Source of the DNA: Streptomyces naganishii JCM 4654
GTDB lineage: Bacteria > Actinomycetota > Actinomycetes > Streptomycetales > Streptomycetaceae
DNA length: 64,000 bases
Reading direction: 5' to 3'
Assembly: GCF_014650575.1 (NCBI RefSeq)
Contig: NZ_BMVF01000003.1
Coordinates: forward strand, 372,001-436,000
Shown: one piece after another, positions 43,029-51,571 of the stretch
Numbering within the stretch: position 1 is the stretch's first letter
Layout of the letters: each line of letters starts with the position of its first letter
The notes under the pieces: generated by a model
The model's database searches: none
Told to the model about the DNA's origin: nothing
The model's input: the letters and a program-made list of their open reading frames with translations, nothing else
Translations under genes and position numbers: made by a program

Positions 43029-43106
43029 GCCGACATTGCAGGTTCGGCAAAGACGTTTGTCAATCCGGCGAACACGGGCGACCGTCGGCTCCGGAGGTGG
43101 TCATCC
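43029..43106. promoter_or_regulatory. Divergent promoter between XRE-cupin and flavoprotein genes
   Basis: The 78-base gap holds an unusually AT-rich core. CAAA (43048-43051) and TTTG (43056-43059) form an inverted repeat with a 4-base spacer, flanked by ATTG and CAAT words. CCGGAGGTGG at 43091-43100 is the flavoprotein ribosome site. Probably the binding site of the XRE regulator. Confidence 0.55.
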
Positions 43107-44123
43107 ATGACCGAGAAGGACATCAAGGACGCCTACGGGAGCGGGCGCGAGGACGCGTACGAGGTGGTCGTCGCCGGGGGCGGCGCGGCCGGGCTGTCCG
43201 CGGCCCTGGTCCTCGGCCGGGCGCGGCGGCGCACCCTGGTCGTCGACGCGGGCGAGCCGCGCAACGCGCCCGCCGCGCACGTACAGGGCTTCCTCTCCCG
43301 CGACGGCGTGCCGCCCGCCGAACTGCTCGCCGCCGGCCGGGAGGAGATCGCCCGGTACGGGGTGGAGCTGGTCCGCGACCGGGCGGTGCGGGCCGAGCGG
43401 GACGCGCGCGGGGAGTTCGACGTGACCCTGGCGGGCGGGCGCACGGTCCACGCCCGCCACCTGGTCGTCGCCACCGGTCTGAGGGACGAGCTCCCACCGG
43501 TCGCGGGGCTCGCCGGGCGCTTCGGCCGGGACGTGCTGCACTGCCCCTACTGCCACGGCTGGGAGGTGCGCGACCAGGCCTTCGGCGTGCTGGCCACCAC
43601 GCCGATGAGCGTCCACCAGGCGCTGATGGTGACCCAGTGGTCCAAGGACGTCACCCTCTTCCTGCACGAGGTGGCCGAGGAGCTGCTGTCCGAGGGCGAC
43701 CTGCGCAGGCTGGCCGCGGCCGGGGTCCACGTGGTGCCCGGGGAGGTGGCCGCGGTCGTCGTCGAGGAGGACCGGCTGACCGGCGTACGCCTCGCGGACG
43801 GCACGGTGCACACACGCGAGGCGCTGTTCGTGGCCCCGCGCGCGGTGCCGAACACCGGCCTGCTGGAGCAGCTGGGCGCCGAGCTGGACCAGACCCCGTT
43901 CGGCGCCTACCCGGTCGTCGACGAGCGGGGTCTGACCAGCGTCCCCGGGCTGTGGGCGGCCGGGAACGCGAGCGGCTTCGCCGAGCAGGTGATCAACGCG
44001 GCGAGCCGCGGGTACCGGGCGGGCGCGGCGATCAACGGCGAGCTGCTGTTCACCGACCTCGACTCCGCCGTCGCGGCCGCCGGGCCCGCGCGGGACGTCA
44101 CGCGCAGCCCCGCGCAGGTGTAG
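43107..44123 (+). CDS. Thioredoxin-reductase-like FAD/NAD(P) oxidoreductase
   Basis: A 338-residue flavoprotein with the TrxR fold. The FAD dinucleotide motif is VVVAGGGAAGLSAALVLGRA (about residues 20-39), the redox pair is CPYC (Cys146/Cys149) as in thioredoxin reductases (CATC/CPYC), and the C-terminal FAD segment is GLWAAGNASGFAEQVINAAS. The usual NADPH-domain GGGxSA motif is altered (FGVLATTPMSVHQALM), so the electron donor may differ, as in the ferredoxin- or DTR-like subgroup. No thioredoxin gene is adjacent. The partner XRE-cupin regulator is divergent. Confidence 0.87.
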   Translation: MTEKDIKDAYGSGREDAYEVVVAGGGAAGLSAALVLGRARRRTLVVDAGEPRNAPAAHVQGFLSRDGVPPAELLAAGREEIARYGVELVRDRAVRAERDARGEFDVTLAGGRTVHARHLVVATGLRDELPPVAGLAGRFGRDVLHCPYCHGWEVRDQAFGVLATTPMSVHQALMVTQWSKDVTLFLHEVAEELLSEGDLRRLAAAGVHVVPGEVAAVVVEEDRLTGVRLADGTVHTREALFVAPRAVPNTGLLEQLGAELDQTPFGAYPVVDERGLTSVPGLWAAGNASGFAEQVINAASRGYRAGAAINGELLFTDLDSAVAAAGPARDVTRSPAQV

Positions 44124-44152
44124 CGCCGCGCCCCGCGGTGCACCATGACTGC

Positions 44153-45691
44153 ATGCTGCTCGCCCGGCTGGCACAGGTGTCGCGGGAGGTCGCGGCCACC
44201 TCGGCGCGGTCCCGGAAGACCGCCCTGCTCGCGGAGCTGTTCCGGGACGCGGAGGCGGACGACGTGCCGGTCGTCATCCCCTATCTCGCCGGAAGGCTGC
44301 CGCAGGGACGGCTCGGCGTGGGCTGGAAGGTGCTCGGGCGCCCGGTCGCACCGGCCCCGGAGCCCTCGCTCACCGTGCGGGAGGTGGACGCCCGGCTGAG
44401 CGAGCTCGGCAAGGTGTCCGGGCCTGGTTCGCAGGCCGAACGGGCGCGGATCGTGGGCGAGTTGATGGGCGCGGCCACGCAGGACGAGCAGCGGTTCCTG
44501 CTGGGCCTGCTCACCGGGGAGGTACGGCAGGGGGCGCTGGACGCCCTCGCCGTGGAGGCGCTGGCCGCGGCCACGGGCGCGCCGGCGGCGGACGTGCGGC
44601 GGGCGGTGATGCTGGCCGGCTCGCTCCAGACGGTGGCGCGTGCGCTGCTCGCGGACGGGCCGCGGGCGCTGGAGCGGTTCCGGCTCACGGTGGGCCGCCC
44701 GGTGCTGCCCATGCTCGCGCACAGCGCCTCCTCCGTGGCGGAGGCGCTGGACAAGCTGGGGGCGTGCGCGGTCGAGGAGAAGCTGGACGGCATCCGGGTC
44801 CAGGTGCACCGGGACGGCGGGACGGTACGGATCCACACCCGCACGCTGGACGACATCACCGACCGGCTCCCGGAGGTCACCGCGGCCGCCCTCGAACTAC
44901 CGGGCGAACGGTTCATCCTCGACGGCGAGGTGATCTCCTTCGGCGCGGACGGGCGCCCGCGCTCCTTCCAGGAGACGGCGGGCCGGGTGGGCTCGCGGCT
45001 GGACGTGGCGACGGCGGCCGAGCAGGTCCCGGTCTCCCCCGTGTTCTTCGACGCGCTCGCGGTCGGCGACCGGGACCTGCTCGACCTGCCCTTCGCCGGG
45101 CGGCACGCGGAGCTGGCCCGGCTGGTCCCGGAGCCGATGCGGGTCAGGCGCACCCTGGTGTCCGGCCCGGCGGACGTGCGCGAGGCCGAGGACTTCCTCG
45201 CCGGGACCCTCGCGCGCGGCCACGAGGGCGTGGTCGTCAAGGCGCTCGACGCCCCCTACAGCGCGGGCCGGCGGGGCGCCTCCTGGCTGAAGGTCAAGCC
45301 CGTGCACACCCTCGACCTGGTGGTCCTGGCCGCGGAGTGGGGCCACGGCCGCCGCACCGGCCGCCTCTCCAACCTGCACCTGGGCGCGCGGACGGCGGAC
45401 GGCGGCTTCGCCATGCTCGGGAAGACCTTCAAGGGCATGACGGACGCGCTGCTGGGCTGGCAGACCGAGCGCCTGCGCGAGCTCGCCGTCGAGGAGAAGG
45501 GCTGGGGCGTGGTCGTACGGCCCGAACTGGTCGTCGAGATCGCCTACGACGGCCTCCAGCGCTCCACGCGCTACCCGGCGGGCGTCACCCTGCGCTTCGC
45601 CCGGGTCGTGCGCTACCGCGAGGACAAGCGCCCGGAGGATGCCGACACGGTGGAGACGCTGCTGGCCGCGCACCCGGAGGTACGGCCGTGA
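44153..45691 (+). CDS. ATP-dependent DNA ligase
   Basis: A 512-residue ligase of the archaeal/eukaryal type (LigB-like). The N-terminal helical DNA-binding domain ends near residue 190; the adenylation motif I is VEEKLDGIRVQVH with Lys210; motif III-like FILDGEVISF, motif IV GHEGVVVKAL and motif V SWLKVKPVHTLDLV follow; and the OB-fold ends with RPELVVEIAYDGLQRSTRYP. All nucleotidyltransferase motifs are intact. Bacteria use NAD ligase for replication, so this enzyme probably serves repair. Its stop overlaps the GTG of the Nudix gene. Confidence 0.93.
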   Translation: MLLARLAQVSREVAATSARSRKTALLAELFRDAEADDVPVVIPYLAGRLPQGRLGVGWKVLGRPVAPAPEPSLTVREVDARLSELGKVSGPGSQAERARIVGELMGAATQDEQRFLLGLLTGEVRQGALDALAVEALAAATGAPAADVRRAVMLAGSLQTVARALLADGPRALERFRLTVGRPVLPMLAHSASSVAEALDKLGACAVEEKLDGIRVQVHRDGGTVRIHTRTLDDITDRLPEVTAAALELPGERFILDGEVISFGADGRPRSFQETAGRVGSRLDVATAAEQVPVSPVFFDALAVGDRDLLDLPFAGRHAELARLVPEPMRVRRTLVSGPADVREAEDFLAGTLARGHEGVVVKALDAPYSAGRRGASWLKVKPVHTLDLVVLAAEWGHGRRTGRLSNLHLGARTADGGFAMLGKTFKGMTDALLGWQTERLRELAVEEKGWGVVVRPELVVEIAYDGLQRSTRYPAGVTLRFARVVRYREDKRPEDADTVETLLAAHPEVRP

Positions 45692-46317
45692 CGGACGACA
45701 GCCGGGACGGGCGGGACCAGCGGGGCCGAGGGGACCAGCAGAGCCGGGGGAACCAGCAGGCCCCGGGGGACCAGCAGAGCCCGGGAGCCCAGCAGGGCCC
45801 GGGCGACCAGCAGGACGAGCGGGGCCGGCGGGACCGCCAGCCGCAGCGGGCCCGGCGCGGCAGGCGCAGTGCGGGTCTGCTCCTCTTCCGGCGCGCGGAC
45901 GGCGGCCTGGAGGTGCTGCTCGGGCACATGGGCGGCCCGCTGTGGGCGCGGCGCGACGCGGGGGCGTGGACGGTGCCCAAGGGCGAGTACGAGGGGGACG
46001 AGCCCGCCTGGGAGGCGGCGCGGCGCGAGTTCCGCGAGGAGCTGGGGCTGGCGCCGCCCGACGGCACGGCGCTGCCGCTCGGCGAGGTCCGGCAGGCGAA
46101 CGGCAAGGTGGTCACGGCCTGGGCGGTCGAGGGCGACCTCGACCCGGCGGCGATCACTCCGGGCACCTTCTCGATGGAGTGGCCGCCGCGCTCCGGGCGC
46201 ACCCGGGAGTTCCCGGAGCTGGACCGGGTGGCGTGGCTCGGCCTGGACCGCGCCCGCGAGGTGATCGTCAAGGCCCAGGCCGCGTTTCTGGACCGGCTGG
46301 CTGAGCACTCGCTCTGA
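45688..46317 (+). CDS. Nudix hydrolase with Gln-rich repeat N-terminus
   Basis: A 209-residue protein. Residues 15-44 are five copies of a six-residue G-x-QQ-x-x repeat; residues 45-60 are basic. The Nudix domain (about 60-200) carries a complete box: GEYEGDE followed by seven residues and REFREELGL. It is preceded by LLFRRADGGLEVLLGHMGGP. Substrates could include nucleotide sugars, Ap4A or damaged nucleotides. It overlaps the DNA ligase gene by GTGA, so the two are coupled and a DNA-repair or adenylate clean-up role is reasonable but unproven. Confidence 0.9.
   Translation: MTDDSRDGRDQRGRGDQQSRGNQQAPGDQQSPGAQQGPGDQQDERGRRDRQPQRARRGRRSAGLLLFRRADGGLEVLLGHMGGPLWARRDAGAWTVPKGEYEGDEPAWEAARREFREELGLAPPDGTALPLGEVRQANGKVVTAWAVEGDLDPAAITPGTFSMEWPPRSGRTREFPELDRVAWLGLDRAREVIVKAQAAFLDRLAEHSL
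45730..45819 (+). repeat. 18-bp coding tandem repeat in the Nudix gene
   Basis: Five 18-base units encode GDQQSR, GNQQAP, GDQQSP, GAQQGP and GDQQDE. The DNA units share the core GACCAGCAG with synonymous and conservative changes, a sign of replication slippage. Confidence 0.9.
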
Positions 46318-46399
46318 CGAGGCAGGAGCCTCACGCGTTGCGGCGGGCACCGCGGCGCGCGAAGGTCGAAGCACAGCCCGCGCGAAGGGGAGGTCAGCC

Positions 46400-47788
46400 A
46401 TGTCCACCATCGCCACGGTGAACCCGGCCACCGGCGAGACGATCAAGACCTACGAGGCCATGGGCGAGGAGGAGATCGGGCGCCGGCTCCAGCTCGCCGA
46501 GGCCACCTTCCGCACGTACCGCACGACGGCCTTCGCCGAGCGGGCCCGGCTGATGGACCGCGCCGCCGGCCTCCTCGACGAGGACCGGGACGAGATCGCC
46601 CGCGTCATGACCACGGAGATGGGCAAGCCGGTCAAGCAGGCCCGGGCGGAGGCCGCCAAGTGCGCGAAGGCGATGCGCTGGTACGCCGAGCACGCCGAGG
46701 AACTGCTCGCCGACGAGGAGCCCGCCGAGTCGGACGTGAAGGACTCCGGCGCCTCGCGCGCCCTGGTCCGCTACCGGCCGCTCGGCCCGGTGCTCGCGGT
46801 GATGCCCTGGAACTTCCCGCTGTGGCAGGTGATCCGCTTCGCCGCGCCCGCGCTGATGGCGGGCAACGTCGGACTGCTCAAGCACGCCTCCAACGTGCCG
46901 CAGACCGCCCTGTACCTGGAGGACCTGTTCCACCGGGCGGGCTTCACCGAGGGCTGCTTCCAGACGCTGCTGATCGGCTCCGGCGCGGTGGACGACGTCC
47001 TGCGCGACGAGCGGGTCAAGGCGGCCACGCTCACCGGCAGCGAGCCGGCCGGGCGTGCCGTCGCCTCCACCGCCGGGGAGATGATCAAGAAGACGGTGCT
47101 GGAGCTGGGCGGCAGCGATCCGTACATCGTGATGCCCTCGGCCGACCTCGACCGGGCCGCCGAGGTGGCGGTGACCGCGCGGGTGCAGAACAACGGCCAG
47201 TCCTGCATCGCCGCAAAGCGCTTCATCGTGCACACGGACGTCTACGACGCCTTCGCCGAGCGGTTCGTGGCCGGGATGCGGGCGCTGAAGGTCGGTGACC
47301 CGATGCAGGAGGACACCCAGGTCGGGCCGCTCTCCAGCGAGCGGGGCCGGGCCGACCTGGAGGAGTTGGTCGACGACGCGGTGCGCGGCGGGGCACGGGT
47401 GCTGTGCGGCGGGCAGCGGCCGGACTGGCCGGGCTGGTACTACCCGCCGACCGTGCTGGCGGGCATCACCCGTGAGATGCGCATCCACCGGGAGGAGGCC
47501 TTCGGGCCGGTGGCCACGCTGTACCGCGCGGCGGACCTGGACGAGGCCGTGCTCATCGCCAACGACTCGCTGTTCGGGCTGAGTTCCAACGTGTGGACGC
47601 GGGACGAGAAGGAGGTCGACCGGTTCGTACGGGACCTGGAGGCGGGCGGGGTGTACGTGAACGGCATGACCGCTTCGCACCCGGCGCTGCCGTTCGGCGG
47701 AGTGAAGCGGTCGGGGTACGGGCGTGAGCTGTCCGGGCACGGAATCCGCGAGTTCTGCAACATCACCACGGTATGGCACGGGGCGTGA
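46400..47788 (+). CDS. gabD: Succinate-semialdehyde dehydrogenase / short-chain ALDH
   Basis: A 462-residue ALDH of the GabD1/SSADH-like group that begins [14 protein letters not shown]. The cofactor-binding [20 protein letters not shown], the Glu-containing [16 protein letters not shown], and the nucleophile Cys269 in [11 protein letters not shown] are intact, with [16 protein letters not shown] near the C-terminus. It oxidises succinic semialdehyde or a similar aldehyde to acid with NAD(P)+. No GABA aminotransferase is adjacent, so the physiological substrate is uncertain. Confidence 0.88.
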   Translation: MSTIATVNPATGETIKTYEAMGEEEIGRRLQLAEATFRTYRTTAFAERARLMDRAAGLLDEDRDEIARVMTTEMGKPVKQARAEAAKCAKAMRWYAEHAEELLADEEPAESDVKDSGASRALVRYRPLGPVLAVMPWNFPLWQVIRFAAPALMAGNVGLLKHASNVPQTALYLEDLFHRAGFTEGCFQTLLIGSGAVDDVLRDERVKAATLTGSEPAGRAVASTAGEMIKKTVLELGGSDPYIVMPSADLDRAAEVAVTARVQNNGQSCIAAKRFIVHTDVYDAFAERFVAGMRALKVGDPMQEDTQVGPLSSERGRADLEELVDDAVRGGARVLCGGQRPDWPGWYYPPTVLAGITREMRIHREEAFGPVATLYRAADLDEAVLIANDSLFGLSSNVWTRDEKEVDRFVRDLEAGGVYVNGMTASHPALPFGGVKRSGYGRELSGHGIREFCNITTVWHGA

Positions 47789-47800
47789 CGCTTCCGCGGC

Positions 47801-47806
47801 TACGAT
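47801..47806 (+). promoter_or_regulatory. -10 element (TACGAT) giving a probable leaderless transcript
   Basis: TACGAT ends eight bases before the GTG start of the next gene, so transcription should begin at or near that GTG. No ribosome site is present in the intervening CCCCTTT. The -35 is not obvious. Confidence 0.5.
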
Positions 47807-47813
47807 CCCCTTT

Positions 47814-48053
47814 GTGAACCGCGAAGTGACTCTCCCTCTGATCGTCGACGACCGCGGTACCTTGCAGGTGGCCGCGGCCGATGTGAGCAAGCTGCTGCGG
47901 ACGGTGGGCGGCCGGTGGCTGCGCCTGGTGGAGACCGGGCAGGAGCGTCTCGACGAGGACACGGTCGCCGCCCTGACCATCGAACTGGCCAAACTCGCCG
48001 ACCGCATCGACGTCGCCTGCATCGCCCACAGCAGCGGAGCGGCGTCGGGCTGA
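47814..48053 (+). CDS. DUF6213-like small conserved protein
   Basis: A 79-residue protein (MNREVTLPLIVDDRGTLQVA, LLRTVGGRWLRLVETGQERL, VAALTIELAKLADRIDVACI), placed in DUF6213 from memory. It is predicted alpha/beta and cytosolic; function unknown. The start is a GTG with no Shine-Dalgarno sequence but a -10 element eight bases upstream, so translation is probably leaderless. Good codon bias and an intact frame support a real gene. It lies 25 bases behind the semialdehyde dehydrogenase gene. Confidence 0.8.
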   Translation: MNREVTLPLIVDDRGTLQVAAADVSKLLRTVGGRWLRLVETGQERLDEDTVAALTIELAKLADRIDVACIAHSSGAASG

Positions 48054-48742
48054 GCACGCCCGCCGGGGGCGGCGCGCGGCCGCGCCCCCGGCGCCGGGAG
48101 CCCTGGGGCGCCGGGTGCGGCACGGCAAGTCCCCGGCCCGGACGGCCGCTTGCCGACGCGGCCCGGTGGCGGGCCCGGCCGGCAGCCAGGCCCGCACCCG
48201 CACCGCCACCCGCACCCGCACCCCCACCCGGGGCGCGACTGTCCTCGCCCGCGGCTCGGCCGCCCCGTCACACGCGCACTGCGGCGCGCGCCTTCCCATC
48301 CCCGCCGGACGGCGGCCCACTCGCCCTCGCGGCCGAGCCGTAGCGACCGCACGGGCCCGCCGCCGCGCGACCCCGGACCCGGCCGACCGACCGCCGAGTC
48401 CCCCTCGGGCCGCCGTCCGGGGGCGTGGGCGGGTGGGTGGCGGCGCGCGGGGGGCGGGTGGGCGTGCTTCGGGGGGCGTCGGTTCCGCGGGCCTCGGGTG
48501 TGGTGGTGCCGGGACCGTGGGCGAGGCGTCGACCTGCGGGTATGCCGAGCGCGGCGCCGACGGGCGGGGCATGCGGCGGGGGCGGTGAGGGGCCCCGGGG
48601 CCGTGCTCGCCGTCGCCGGATTGGAGTAGTCCGGCGAGAGATCGTCGCCCTCCCGGGCGATCGTGGTTGGACCACCCTTCTGGGTGCACCACCCTCTGAC
48701 CGGGGGGCTACCGGCCTTCCGGAAGGCGAAAGCAGGCACGGC
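48054..48742. other. 689-base region without a supported gene, upstream of rppA
   Basis: The first 350 bases are extremely GC-rich with simple repeats (a CGCACC/CCGCAC run at 48193-48235). The long open frames here are uninterrupted only because stop codons are rare at this GC, and they have no ribosome site. From about 48610 the composition falls and hairpins appear: TCGCCC/GGGCGA near 48646-48661, CACCC/GGGTG near 48672-48686 and the palindrome at 48714. This lower part is the probable rppA promoter and leader. Confidence 0.5.
48714..48727 (+). promoter_or_regulatory. Perfect 14-bp palindrome in the rppA leader
   Basis: GCCTTCCGGAAGGC is fully self-complementary and ends 15 bases before the rppA ATG, covering a GGAAGG word. 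It may be an operator half-way into the leader or an RNA hairpin that limits ribosome access. Confidence 0.55.
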
Positions 48743-49801
48743 ATGGCGACTTTGTGCAGACCCTCGGTGTCCGTTCCAGAGCACGTCATCACGATGGAGG
48801 AAACGCTCGAACTCGCGCGTTCCCACCACGCGGACCACCCGCAACTCCCGCTGGCCCTCCGGCTGATCGAGAACACCGGTGTGCGCACCCGGCACATCGT
48901 GCAACCCATCGAGGAGACCCTGAAGCACCCGGGCTTCGAGGAGCGCAACAAGCTCTACGAGCAGGAGGCCAAGGCGCGGGTCCCCGCGGTCATCCAGCGG
49001 GCGCTCGACGACGCCGGCCTCCTGACGACCGACATCGATGTCATCATCTACGTCTCCTGCACGGGCTTCATGATGCCCTCGCTCACGGCGTGGCTGATCA
49101 ACGAGCTGGACTTCGACCCGACCACCCGCCAGATACCCATAGCCCAGCTGGGCTGCGCGGCCGGCGGCGCGGCGATCAACCGGGCCCACGACTTCTGCAC
49201 GGCCTACCCGGACGCCAACGCGCTCATCGTGGCCTGCGAGTTCTGCTCGCTGTGCTACCAGCCCACCGACCTCGGCGTCGGCTCCCTGCTCTCCAACGGC
49301 CTGTTCGGCGACGGCATCGCCGCCGCCGTGGTCCGCGGCACCGGCGGCACCGGCGTCCGCCTGGAGCGCAACGGCTCGTACCTGATCCCCAAGACCGAGG
49401 ACTGGATCGCGTACGACGTCCGGGCGACCGGTTTCCACTTCCTGCTGGACAAGCGGGTGCCGGCCACCATGGAGCCGCTCGCCCCCGCCCTGAAGGACCT
49501 CGCCGGGCTGCACGGCTGGGACGCCTCCGACCTGGACTTCTACGTCATCCACGCGGGCGGCCCCCGCATCCTGGACGACCTCAGCAAGTTCCTGAAGGTC
49601 GAACCGCACGCCTTCCGCTTCAGCCGGGCCACGCTCACCGAGTACGGCAACATCGCCAGCGCCGTCGTACTGGACGCGCTGCGGCGGCTGTTCGACGACG
49701 GCGGCGTCGACGAGCGGGCCCGCGGACTGCTCGCCGGGTTCGGCCCCGGCATCACCGCGGAGATGTCGCTCGGCCGCTGGCAGATCGGGGACGGGGCATG
49801 A
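48743..49801 (+). CDS. rppA: 1,3,6,8-Tetrahydroxynaphthalene synthase (type III PKS, RppA)
   Basis: A 352-residue type III polyketide synthase that condenses five malonyl-CoA into 1,3,6,8-tetrahydroxynaphthalene (THN). The catalytic triad matches the known Streptomyces enzyme positions: Cys138 in QLGCAAGGAAINRA, His270 in VIHAGGPRILDD and Asn303 in TEYGNIASAVV. The start MATLCRPSVSVPEHVI is the family N-terminus. Its stop overlaps the start of the P450 gene by ATGA. The product feeds the next two enzymes to flaviolin-type pigments that oligomerise into protective brown polymers. Confidence 0.97.
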   Translation: MATLCRPSVSVPEHVITMEETLELARSHHADHPQLPLALRLIENTGVRTRHIVQPIEETLKHPGFEERNKLYEQEAKARVPAVIQRALDDAGLLTTDIDVIIYVSCTGFMMPSLTAWLINELDFDPTTRQIPIAQLGCAAGGAAINRAHDFCTAYPDANALIVACEFCSLCYQPTDLGVGSLLSNGLFGDGIAAAVVRGTGGTGVRLERNGSYLIPKTEDWIAYDVRATGFHFLLDKRVPATMEPLAPALKDLAGLHGWDASDLDFYVIHAGGPRILDDLSKFLKVEPHAFRFSRATLTEYGNIASAVVLDALRRLFDDGGVDERARGLLAGFGPGITAEMSLGRWQIGDGA

Positions 49802-51012
49802 GCGGGGAGACGCTCACCGAGACCCTGCCCCCGGTGCGGCACTGGCCGGCCGGCGACCTGACCGGGACCGAATTCGACCCGGTGCTGGCCGAGCTGATGG
49901 CGGAGGGCCCCGTCACCCGCGTCGAACTGCCCAACGGCGAGGGCTGGGCGTGGCTGGTGACCCGCATGGACGACGTGCGGTCGGTCACCAACGACCCCCG
50001 GTTCAGCCGCGAGGCGGTCATGGACCGGCCGGTCACGCGGCTGGCCCCGCACTTCATCCCCAGCCGTGGCGCGGTCGGTTTCCTGGACCCGCCCGACCAC
50101 ACCCGGCTGCGCCGCTCCGTCGCCCCCGCGTTCACCGCGCGGGGGGTGGGGCGGGTACGGGAGGACGCCCGGCGGATGCTGGACGAACTGGTCGGCGAGC
50201 TCCTCCGGGACGGCCCGCCCGCCGACCTCACCGCCGCAGTGCTCAGCCCCTTCCCGATCGCGGTCATCTGCGAGCTGATGGGTGTGCCGGCCGCCGACCG
50301 GCACGGCATGCACAACTGGACGCAGCTGATCCTGTCCTCCTCGCACGGCGCCTCGGTCAGCGAGAAGGCCAAGGAGGAGATGGGCGCTTACTTCACCGAT
50401 CTGATCGGCGCGCGGTCCGGGAGCACCGGGGAGGACGTGGCCTCACTGCTCGGCGCGGCCGTGGGGCGCGGCGAGATCACCATGGAGGAGGCGGTCGGTC
50501 TCGCGGTGCTGCTGCAGATCGGCGGCGAGGCGGTCACCAACAACAGCGGGCAGATGTTCTACATCCTGCTGACCCGCCCGGAGCTGGCCGAGCGGCTGCG
50601 CGCCGAGCCGGGCATCCGCCCGCAGGCCGTCGACGAACTGCTGCGCTACATCCCGCACCGCAACGCGGTCGGGCTGTCCCGGATCGCCATGGAGGACGTG
50701 GAGATCGCCGGGACGCGGATCCGGGCGGGCGACGCGGTCTACGTGTCGTACCTGGCCGCCAACCGTGACCCGGAGGTCTTCCGCGACCCCGAGGAGATCG
50801 ACTTCGATCGCGGCCCGAATCCCCATGTGGCGTTCGGCTTCGGCCCGCACTACTGCCCCGGCGGCCAACTGGCCCGGATGGAGTCGCAGTTGCTGGTGGA
50901 CGCGCTGCTCGACCGGATACCGGGGCTGCGGCTCGCGGTGCCGCCGGGTCAGGTGCCCTTCAAGAAGGGCGCGTTGATCCGCGGGCCCGAGGCCCTGCCC
51001 GTGACCTGGTGA
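49798..51012 (+). CDS. cyp158A2: Cytochrome P450, CYP158A-type (flaviolin coupling)
   Basis: A 404-residue P450. The heme ligand is Cys353 in FGFGPHYCPGGQLAR, the ExxR pair lies in VDELLRYIPHR, and the I-helix reads IGGEAVTNN, in which the usual acid-alcohol Thr is replaced by Ala245, as known for CYP158A2. That enzyme couples flaviolin oxidatively into biflaviolin and triflaviolin. Residue numbering and neighbours (rppA, cupin monooxygenase) match the S. coelicolor enzyme as I recall it. It is coupled to rppA by overlap. Redox partners are not encoded nearby. Confidence 0.94.
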   Translation: MSGETLTETLPPVRHWPAGDLTGTEFDPVLAELMAEGPVTRVELPNGEGWAWLVTRMDDVRSVTNDPRFSREAVMDRPVTRLAPHFIPSRGAVGFLDPPDHTRLRRSVAPAFTARGVGRVREDARRMLDELVGELLRDGPPADLTAAVLSPFPIAVICELMGVPAADRHGMHNWTQLILSSSHGASVSEKAKEEMGAYFTDLIGARSGSTGEDVASLLGAAVGRGEITMEEAVGLAVLLQIGGEAVTNNSGQMFYILLTRPELAERLRAEPGIRPQAVDELLRYIPHRNAVGLSRIAMEDVEIAGTRIRAGDAVYVSYLAANRDPEVFRDPEEIDFDRGPNPHVAFGFGPHYCPGGQLARMESQLLVDALLDRIPGLRLAVPPGQVPFKKGALIRGPEALPVTW

Positions 51013-51019
51013 GCCCGCG

Positions 51020-51538
51020 ATGACCAGCGAGGGGCTGCTCGTGCCGCCGGGACAGGGCCGGGTCGTGGAGACGCCGGCCCAGCGGGTGACGTTCAAGGTC
51101 ACCGGCTCGCACTCGCGCACGGCCTCCACCTTCGAGGTGGAGGTCCCGCCGGGCTTCGACGTGGGCGCCCATGTGCACACGCGCAGCGAGGAGTTGTTCT
51201 ACGTGCTCGAGGGCGAGCTGGACGTGCTCGCCTTCGAGCCCCGCATCCGCACCCCCGACCACTGGCAACGCTGGGAGTCGGCCTCCGGCAACCGGGTGGT
51301 GCGGGCGGGCCCCGGCACAGTGATCGTGGTGCCGCCGGGCTGCCCGCACGCGTTCGCGAACCCGACGGACACGCCGGCCAAGATGTTCTTCCAGGCCTCC
51401 CCGCCCCCGGACCACGAGCGGTACTTCGAGGAACTGCTGGAGATCCTCGGGAACGGGGGCCCGCCGGACCACGCGGCGATCGAGGAACTGCGGACGCGCT
51501 ACGACATCGAGCAGCTGACGCCGCTCAGGCACCGCTAG
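51020..51538 (+). CDS. momA: Cupin quinone-forming monooxygenase, MomA-like
   Basis: A 172-residue single-domain cupin. The first motif is HVHTRSEELFYVLEGELDVL (about residues 53-72), with the His-x-His and Glu ligands, and the second is VVPPGCPHAFANP (about residue 111). In Streptomyces antibioticus MomA, a cupin of this type, oxidises THN to flaviolin; gene order rppA, P450, cupin supports the same role here. It starts seven bases after the P450 stop and completes the operon. Metal content is not deducible. Confidence 0.85.
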   Translation: MTSEGLLVPPGQGRVVETPAQRVTFKVTGSHSRTASTFEVEVPPGFDVGAHVHTRSEELFYVLEGELDVLAFEPRIRTPDHWQRWESASGNRVVRAGPGTVIVVPPGCPHAFANPTDTPAKMFFQASPPPDHERYFEELLEILGNGGPPDHAAIEELRTRYDIEQLTPLRHR

Positions 51539-51571
51539 CGGCCGTTGGCGGCGCCCGGTCGGGTGCGGGAC

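Noticed and set aside
48054..48742. Possible coding sequence in the 689-base gap before rppA
   Set aside because: Open frames exist on both strands but none has a ribosome site, family resemblance or normal amino-acid composition; the plus-strand frame merely extends rppA upstream.
46394..49609. 1071-codon minus-strand open frame opposite the semialdehyde dehydrogenase, DUF6213 and rppA genes
   Set aside because: It overlaps three genes with intact catalytic motifs and passes through repeat-rich spacer; composition is that of an antisense shadow.
50512..50547. Loss of the conserved I-helix Thr in the P450 as a sign of inactivity
   Set aside because: Ala at this position is a known property of the active CYP158A2 enzyme.
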